A stretch of DNA of 16,353 bases, taken from contig DATDYA010000060.1 in NCBI GenBank assembly GCA_035289165.1, positions 1-16,353 on the forward strand, in the 5' to 3' direction. The translations under genes were made by a program, and so were the position numbers. Origin of the DNA: DATDYA01 sp035289165. GTDB taxonomy: Bacteria > Patescibacteriota > Patescibacteriia > Magasanikbacterales > GWA2-37-8. Position 1 is the first letter of the stretch; the number at the start of each line of letters is the position of its first letter. The notes under the pieces are model-generated. The model made no database searches. It saw nothing but the letters and a program-made list of their open reading frames with translations, and was not told where the DNA came from. This document shows, piece after piece, positions 13,047 to 16,353 of the stretch.

Positions 13047-13226
13047 GAAAGAATAATTTGTTTGCTCATTTAGAGAGGTCCGCGGATTACGCGCACATCG
13101 AGCAGAATTCCCCGAGGGAGGGACGATTGTTAAATTTGCCCTGCTTATCTCTATCTCTCAATAGAGACCAAATTTTGTTTTACAGTCCGCCGAGTTAATT
13201 GTTTTCTCCGGCGGATATGTAAAAGT
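13047..13226 (-). ncRNA. Structured ~180-nt 5' leader of the GH6 gene, class unknown
   Basis: The predicted transcript begins near 13226 and has about 180 untranslated bases. Its 5' end folds at once into a long hairpin: TTTTACA/TGTAAAA (13218-13224 with 13178-13184) continues into a GC-rich TCCGCCG/CGGCGGA stem with one bulge. A second hairpin pairs TCTCTA with TAGAGA (13148-13153, 13162-13167), and AGCAG/CTGCT (13101-13105, 13141-13145) encloses a third region. The leader ends in an unstructured AT-rich stretch without a Shine-Dalgarno. Most other genes here have very short leaders, so this suggests control at the RNA level. I could not match it to a known riboswitch; a c-di-GMP class I fold lacks its second core. 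Confidence 0.45.
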
Positions 13227-13232
13227 GTGTCC

Positions 13233-13260
13233 ATTGTAGCAGAGGTCGTTTAAGTAACAA
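13233..13260 (-). promoter_or_regulatory. Promoter of the GH6 gene
   Basis: On the minus strand TTGTTA (13255-13260) is followed after 16 bp by TACAAT (13233-13238), preceded by TGC as an extended -10. The predicted start near 13226 coincides with the foot of the long 5' hairpin. Confidence 0.6.
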
Positions 13261-13311
13261 GCAAGCTGGAGGAGAGAGCGGGCTGTTTTTTAAGTGGGGT
13301 TAGCCAAGAAA

Positions 13312-13320
13312 TTATCCACA
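13312..13320 (+). promoter_or_regulatory. Single consensus DnaA box
   Basis: TTATCCACA matches the DnaA box consensus exactly and lies between genes. No second box or AT-rich unwinding region is seen nearby, so it is not evidence for an origin and may be chance. Confidence 0.25.
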
Positions 13321-13334
13321 GGAGGGTTGCGCAT

Positions 13335-13367
13335 AAAAAAATAAAACACCCACCTAATTGGTGAGCG
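13335..13367 (-). terminator. Intrinsic terminator after thymidine kinase
   Basis: On the minus strand CGCTCACC and GGTGGGTG (13347-13354 with 13360-13367) pair over 8 bp, including two G-U pairs, around a 5-nt loop. A T-rich tail of about 12 bases follows. It lies shortly after the tdk stop. Confidence 0.75.
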
Positions 13368-13393
13368 CTTTTTGTTTTAATTTGTGTGTTATT

Positions 13394-13984
13394 TTAATTT
13401 ACTAACGGTACTCCTTTGGGCTTTGGTGCATAATGATCCCTCTTTACAAAACAGTTCCGACAAACCGCCATGTAACTGTAGGTACCATCATCTGGTAAGA
13501 CGGGGGGCGCATCGGTTTGGGGGATGCCGTTTAACAGGATTTGGGTGTGGGTGGCGGTGGGATTTTTGCATTGTTCACAAACTGCCCATTTGTATCGCAC
13601 TTCTTTCGGACCAAGTTCAAGAATTCTTTTGACGGTTTCAAACAAGAGACCGCGGGAGTCTAGATCAAGACCAGAAATAATTACCTTGACTCCCCTTTTT
13701 AATAAATTCTCTATAACCACCGTGTCTTCAGGTGGAAACATGTGTACCTCATCGATGCCAATCACCTTGTAATCCTCGGTGGGGATCTCCTTTAGACTCA
13801 TAATTTTCGTCGCTTCTAGACCACTACCATTTCGAGATAATATTTTATCCTCACGGACATTGCGTTTGCATTGGTAAAGAGCGTGTGGAATATTGGTATA
13901 TTTCAAAGGCGCAAAATGGCTAATTAGGTCATACGACTTGCCACTTTTCATTGGTCCTAAGATGAGTACTAAATCCATAATCAT
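13394..13984 (-). CDS. tdk: Thymidine kinase (type II, TK1-like)
   Basis: A cytosolic salvage enzyme phosphorylating thymidine to dTMP with ATP. The P-loop is GPMKSGKS (10-17). The Walker B/catalytic segment is VIGIDEVHMF (74-83), where E79 is the expected catalytic base. ISGLDLDSRG (103-112) is the family motif. A structural zinc site is complete with C136/C139 and C175/C178, and the YSYMAVCRNC region is the thymidine-binding lasso end. At 196 residues it is normal length. DEVHMF differs slightly from the common DEAQFF/DEVQFF. Translation could begin at M1 or M3; no Shine-Dalgarno helps decide. It follows the upstream gene by 6 bases, so both are co-transcribed. Nucleoside salvage fits a host-dependent lineage with reduced biosynthesis, which is inference. 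Confidence 0.93.
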   Translation of the reverse strand: MIMDLVLILGPMKSGKSYDLISHFAPLKYTNIPHALYQCKRNVREDKILSRNGSGLEATKIMSLKEIPTEDYKVIGIDEVHMFPPEDTVVIENLLKRGVKVIISGLDLDSRGLLFETVKRILELGPKEVRYKWAVCEQCKNPTATHTQILLNGIPQTDAPPVLPDDGTYSYMAVCRNCFVKRDHYAPKPKGVPLVN

Positions 13985-13990
13985 CGTTGT

Positions 13991-14761
13991 TTATTCAAAT
14001 GTTATACCACCGTAGCGCTTGGTGAGATAAATTGTGCGATTATTCTTCAAATATTCGGCCTTGCTTATACGCGGACCAACGTACTGGTGTACTGCACGGT
14101 TTTCTAGATCGACTACCCACAAGGCAGGGGTGTAGTCAGAATCTAGATCAGGGTTGTCAGTGGCGCGGAAAAGAATCTGGTAACCAAAGACAAGCACCTT
14201 GCTGTTGTCTAACCAAACGGCATCGTCGAAACCACAGGGAGTGCCACAAGTTAAAACCTGTTCGTAGGTATCTTTTTCCAGATCGATTATCGCCAAACTT
14301 GAATCAACATCAAAACCGCCGACTACTTTATTGTTTTCTTTAGTTAGGACTATACCAACCAATGGGTCAGCTAACATTTTTTGGTTTGGAGATTTAGCAT
14401 AAACATTTTTTTCTCTACGAATCGCATCGTCGACAACATTACCGGTATAAGAGGTTTTTTCACTAGGGGCTAACTTGTTAACTGTTTCTAAGTTAAATTT
14501 ATCAAAAGAGAGATAGGGAGTAACCTTGTTCCACCAACTAAACCAGTCCTGTTTTTCAGTACGTAATTTTCCGCGAACCAAATTCTCGATCTCTTCCCCG
14601 TTATTACCAAAGTTTTCAAAAATTGAGAAATCTGGTAAGGGATCGCTACTGGGGCTATCTGTTTTTTCTTTAAAATAAAAATTGTAGGCGAGAAAGCCTA
14701 TCAAAACGAGCGCGACAACGTCGATTGTGATAAACATAATCCACCTTTGTTTTTTGTCCAT
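13991..14761 (-). CDS. Membrane-anchored protein of unknown function
   Basis: I do not recognise this 256-residue protein. A short basic start (MDKKQRW) precedes one membrane helix (about 8-29); the rest would lie outside the membrane. Residues 40-120 are polar with aromatic patches (DWFSWWNK). From about 130 the sequence shows repeating strand patterns such as SLAIIDLEKDTYEQVL, DDAVWLDNSKVLVFGYQ and PALWVVDLENRAVHQYVG. These look like beta-propeller blades of WD40/TolB type, with only about three present, so it may be a partial or small propeller. A CGTPC motif could form a disulfide. It is the first gene of a pair with tdk and has a putative promoter with a dyad upstream. Confidence 0.7.
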   Translation of the reverse strand: MDKKQRWIMFITIDVVALVLIGFLAYNFYFKEKTDSPSSDPLPDFSIFENFGNNGEEIENLVRGKLRTEKQDWFSWWNKVTPYLSFDKFNLETVNKLAPSEKTSYTGNVVDDAIRREKNVYAKSPNQKMLADPLVGIVLTKENNKVVGGFDVDSSLAIIDLEKDTYEQVLTCGTPCGFDDAVWLDNSKVLVFGYQILFRATDNPDLDSDYTPALWVVDLENRAVHQYVGPRISKAEYLKNNRTIYLTKRYGGITFE

Positions 14762-14791
14762 AGTATTTTTTATTAAAAATCTTACGCCTAT

Positions 14792-14820
14792 ATGCTAACT
14801 CGACTCGACATTATCGTCAA
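14792..14820 (-). promoter_or_regulatory. Putative promoter of the membrane protein-tdk pair
   Basis: On the minus strand TTGACG (14815-14820) lies 17 bp before TAGCAT (14792-14797). The -35 is good and the -10 moderate. The predicted leader is about 25-30 bases and lacks a Shine-Dalgarno. Confidence 0.5.
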
Positions 14821-14824
14821 GTCG
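14801..14824. promoter_or_regulatory. Operator-like dyad overlapping the promoter
   Basis: CGACTCGAC (14801-14809) and GTCAAGTCG (14816-14824) are inverted repeats with one mismatch and a 6-base spacer. They cover the -35 box and spacer of the promoter above, the position expected for a dimeric regulator. It would also form a hairpin if transcribed. Confidence 0.45.
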
Positions 14825-14860
14825 AAATATGCATAAACTTTTTAAAAAGTAAAGGCAACA

Positions 14861-14888
14861 AAAAGACTAGGTAAATACCTAGTCTTTT
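14861..14888. terminator. Strong bidirectional intrinsic terminator
   Basis: AAAAGACTAGGTA (14861-14873) and TACCTAGTCTTTT (14876-14888) form a perfect 13-bp stem with T-runs on both strands. It lies just beyond the stop of the debranching-like gene and isolates it from the next transcription unit. Confidence 0.9.
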
Positions 14889-14902
14889 TGTAAGGACGTT
14901 AG

Positions 14903-16219
14903 TTAAGCTAATCCCCTCCCCGCAAGCAGGGTAACAGTGGTACTGACAATCGCCGCCGCACTCCAAGCCTGTTTTTTGCAAGCGGATTGTCCAGTTAAGG
15001 AATGATAGTCAGAATATTTTTCGTCGTCATAAACATAAAGCTCGATTGGGGTTTTAAAATGGTGAATTGCTCGCATTAGGGCTTCTTCTACCTTGGCGCT
15101 TTCTTTCAAAAATCCTAACTTCTCTAGCCCTTCAGCAATGAGACTGTTATCATGCGGCCAGATCGATCCGTTGTGGTAACTATTGGGATTGTAAACACGA
15201 GATAGTTTGCTCAAAGTACGAATACCTGCTCGCGGCTCAAAAAGGTCATTTTTTAGTAGACGTTTAACTATAGCTGGTAAATACTCGTTATCTATTACAC
15301 AATCCACAACCCCATCCTGAACTTTGTTTTTACAAGCCCAGAGACAATGCCCCATGGATGAACGTGCGCTGACGAGTGGTTTACCATTCCCGTCAACAGC
15401 AAAGGCTAACTCCACGCCGCCCTTTGAATCATGAACAATATATTTTTCGTTGAATAATTCTTTTAATCTATCGGCTTTAAGTTTTAAAATCAGGGCTAGT
15501 TGAGGATTAGAGAGTTCGTAGTAATCGGACCAGAGGCGTAAGGCTAAATAGGTGTAGGCCTGAACTTCGACTGGGGCAATTGGGTAAGCTGGCATAGTAC
15601 CATCTTCGTGAAAAATTGACTCTTCGCTATCCATCCAGCTTTGAGTTTTTAAACCACCATGGGTTCTTACAGATGAAAAATGGTAATCAATCAGCCCGTC
15701 GTTATTACTATCACCGTAATTTAGTATCCAAGCCAAAGCGGCTTCGACATTGGGCATAACTTTAACAGCGAACTCTTGGTCATCCGTTTTTTGGATATAC
15801 CGGTAAAGGGCGACCAAGAGTAAGGGGGTGGCGTCTACCGTATCATAATTTTTCATGGTGCCGTCGGGGTAAACATACCAGGGACTTAAAGTACGCGCTG
15901 TCAGCCGCTCGTGGTTATTCACTCGGTATTCATGAATACATTTTCCCGGTTCTTCTCCGCTTTCAATATTCACTTCTTTACCTTGTAATTGTAAAAGGTT
16001 TAAAAGAATTTTTTTGCTTAACGTAAGAAGATACTCGGTATTGGGAGCGTCATGATCGGTGGTGCGTAAAAGTTTTAAAGCGGTGATTAAAGAATCCCGA
16101 CCAAAAACACAGCCATAAATTTCTTCTTTGTGTGAGGCTAAAATACCGTTCTCGGTTTCTAACTCTTTAATAGTTTGCCAACCGAGAGAAGAGAGTTGAT
16201 CTAATTTTTTACGATCCAT
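14903..16219 (-). CDS. Glycogen-debranching-like (alpha/alpha)6-barrel glycosidase
   Basis: A 438-residue cytosolic protein without signal peptide, matching the catalytic C-terminal domain of bacterial amylo-alpha-1,6-glucosidases and related (alpha/alpha)6-barrel hydrolases. Typical segments are GRDSLITAL (40-48), YPDGTMKNYDTVDATPLLL (117-135), the acidic QSWMDSEE (193-200), SSMGHCLW (287-294) and YNPNSYHNGSIWPHDNSLIAEGL (core NGSIWPHDN 350-358). The usual N-terminal debranching domain is absent, so it is roughly 200 or more residues shorter than full-length relatives. It may instead act on a different alpha-glucoside or oligosaccharide. It begins 13 bases after a glycosyltransferase gene, suggesting linked synthesis and trimming of an intracellular glycan. 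The exact reaction is not shown by the sequence. Confidence 0.8.
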   Translation of the reverse strand: MDRKKLDQLSSLGWQTIKELETENGILASHKEEIYGCVFGRDSLITALKLLRTTDHDAPNTEYLLTLSKKILLNLLQLQGKEVNIESGEEPGKCIHEYRVNNHERLTARTLSPWYVYPDGTMKNYDTVDATPLLLVALYRYIQKTDDQEFAVKVMPNVEAALAWILNYGDSNNDGLIDYHFSSVRTHGGLKTQSWMDSEESIFHEDGTMPAYPIAPVEVQAYTYLALRLWSDYYELSNPQLALILKLKADRLKELFNEKYIVHDSKGGVELAFAVDGNGKPLVSARSSMGHCLWACKNKVQDGVVDCVIDNEYLPAIVKRLLKNDLFEPRAGIRTLSKLSRVYNPNSYHNGSIWPHDNSLIAEGLEKLGFLKESAKVEEALMRAIHHFKTPIELYVYDDEKYSDYHSLTGQSACKKQAWSAAAIVSTTVTLLAGRGLA

Positions 16220-16232
16220 GTCGAATTAAAAG

Positions 16233-16353
16233 TTAAGGGTGGTTTAAAATTTTGTGATACAACTCTTCGTACCGATCAGCCATTTTGCTGGCACTGAAAT
16301 TTTTTAGAGCATGTTCGCGACAGTCTATGCGACGTATTCTATCAACATGAGCG
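16233..16353 (-). CDS. C-terminal end of a probable GT4-type glycosyltransferase (partial)
   Basis: The frame enters from the right edge and ends at TAA (16233-16235), leaving 39 residues. The sequence (IDCREHALKNFSASKMADRY, then EELYHKIL near the end) has the form of the closing helix of group 1/GT4 glycosyltransferases, which commonly end with Cys-Arg-x-His/Ala, Phe-Ser, and Met-x-x-x-Tyr-Glu-x-x-Tyr. The nucleotide-sugar site and acceptor lie outside the window. The partner gene 13 bases downstream is a debranching-like glycosidase, a frequent neighbour for such enzymes. With only the tail visible, substrate and linkage are unknown. Confidence 0.65.
   Translation of the reverse strand, partial: AHVDRIRRIDCREHALKNFSASKMADRYEELYHKILNHP

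Larger units (their letters stand above)
13047..13393 (-). other. Intergenic region: GH6 promoter and leader, thymidine kinase terminator
   Basis: This 347-base gap holds no gene. It contains the tdk terminator (about 13335-13367), a lone DnaA-box match TTATCCACA (13312-13320 on the plus strand), an extended -10 promoter (13233-13260) and the ~180-base GH6 leader. I saw nothing else in 13261-13311. Confidence 0.6.

Noticed and set aside
13080..13170. Possible c-di-GMP class I riboswitch because of an AGGGCAAA string
   Set aside because: The second conserved core (GACGCAAAGCC type) and the tetraloop-receptor architecture are absent.
13178..13224. tRNA-Tyr-like CTGTAAA string in the GH6 leader
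   Set aside because: Flanking bases do not form an anticodon stem and the string is part of a long hairpin instead.
13312..13320. Replication origin suggested by a perfect DnaA box
   Set aside because: Only one box, no dnaA/dnaN/gidA neighbours and no AT-rich unwinding element; a chance match is likely in a window this long.

Overview
The window looks like part of a Patescibacteria (Candidate Phyla Radiation) chromosome. The gene content, short intergenic gaps, overlapping or near-touching genes, moderately AT-rich composition and scarcity of Shine-Dalgarno sequences all fit. TGA serves as a stop codon for several genes, so lineages that recode TGA are unlikely. No rRNA or marker protein is present, so this placement is inference. 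Apart from a short GC-rich stub at the left edge, every convincing gene is on the minus strand, so transcription runs from high to low coordinates.

Layout from right to left, in transcription order. (1) 16353-14903: the tail of a glycosyltransferase followed by a glycogen-debranching-like (alpha/alpha)6-barrel protein, closed by a strong terminator. (2) 14761-13394: a membrane-anchored protein of unknown function and a thymidine kinase, with a promoter overlapped by a dyad. (3) 13260-9385: two secreted glycoside hydrolases, a GH6 cellulase-like and a GH113 mannanase-like enzyme. They carry the same two beta-sandwich accessory modules in opposite orders relative to the catalytic domain. The GH6 gene has a long structured 5' leader. 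(4) 9290-9168: a 40-residue acidic protein. (5) 9109-7054: a small operon of an MGMT-like alkyltransferase, a sorbosone/glucose dehydrogenase-like beta-propeller and a NUDIX hydrolase. (6) 6960-5644: a membrane-anchored HtrA/DegP protease with its own promoter and terminator. (7) 5549-1098: an apparent operon of an MFS transporter, a ferric-reductase-like flavocytochrome, a small protein, undecaprenyl-diphosphate phosphatase and a nucleotidyltransferase. (8) 1097-351: a strong promoter driving an NpmA/KamB-type 16S rRNA A1408 methyltransferase, whose N-terminal piece is separated from the body by stop codons. A bidirectional terminator follows.

The first ~240 bases differ sharply in composition. 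They hold the end of a GC-rich plus-strand coding frame and a long palindrome at the composition boundary, which may be the edge of an acquired island or an assembly join.

The most interesting points are the aminoglycoside-resistance-type methyltransferase with its broken or regulated 5' end, the paired polysaccharide hydrolases with shared modules, the GH6 leader RNA, and a palindromic element embedded in-frame in a small gene. I found no CRISPR array, tRNA, rRNA, transposase or convincing new multi-gene defence system.
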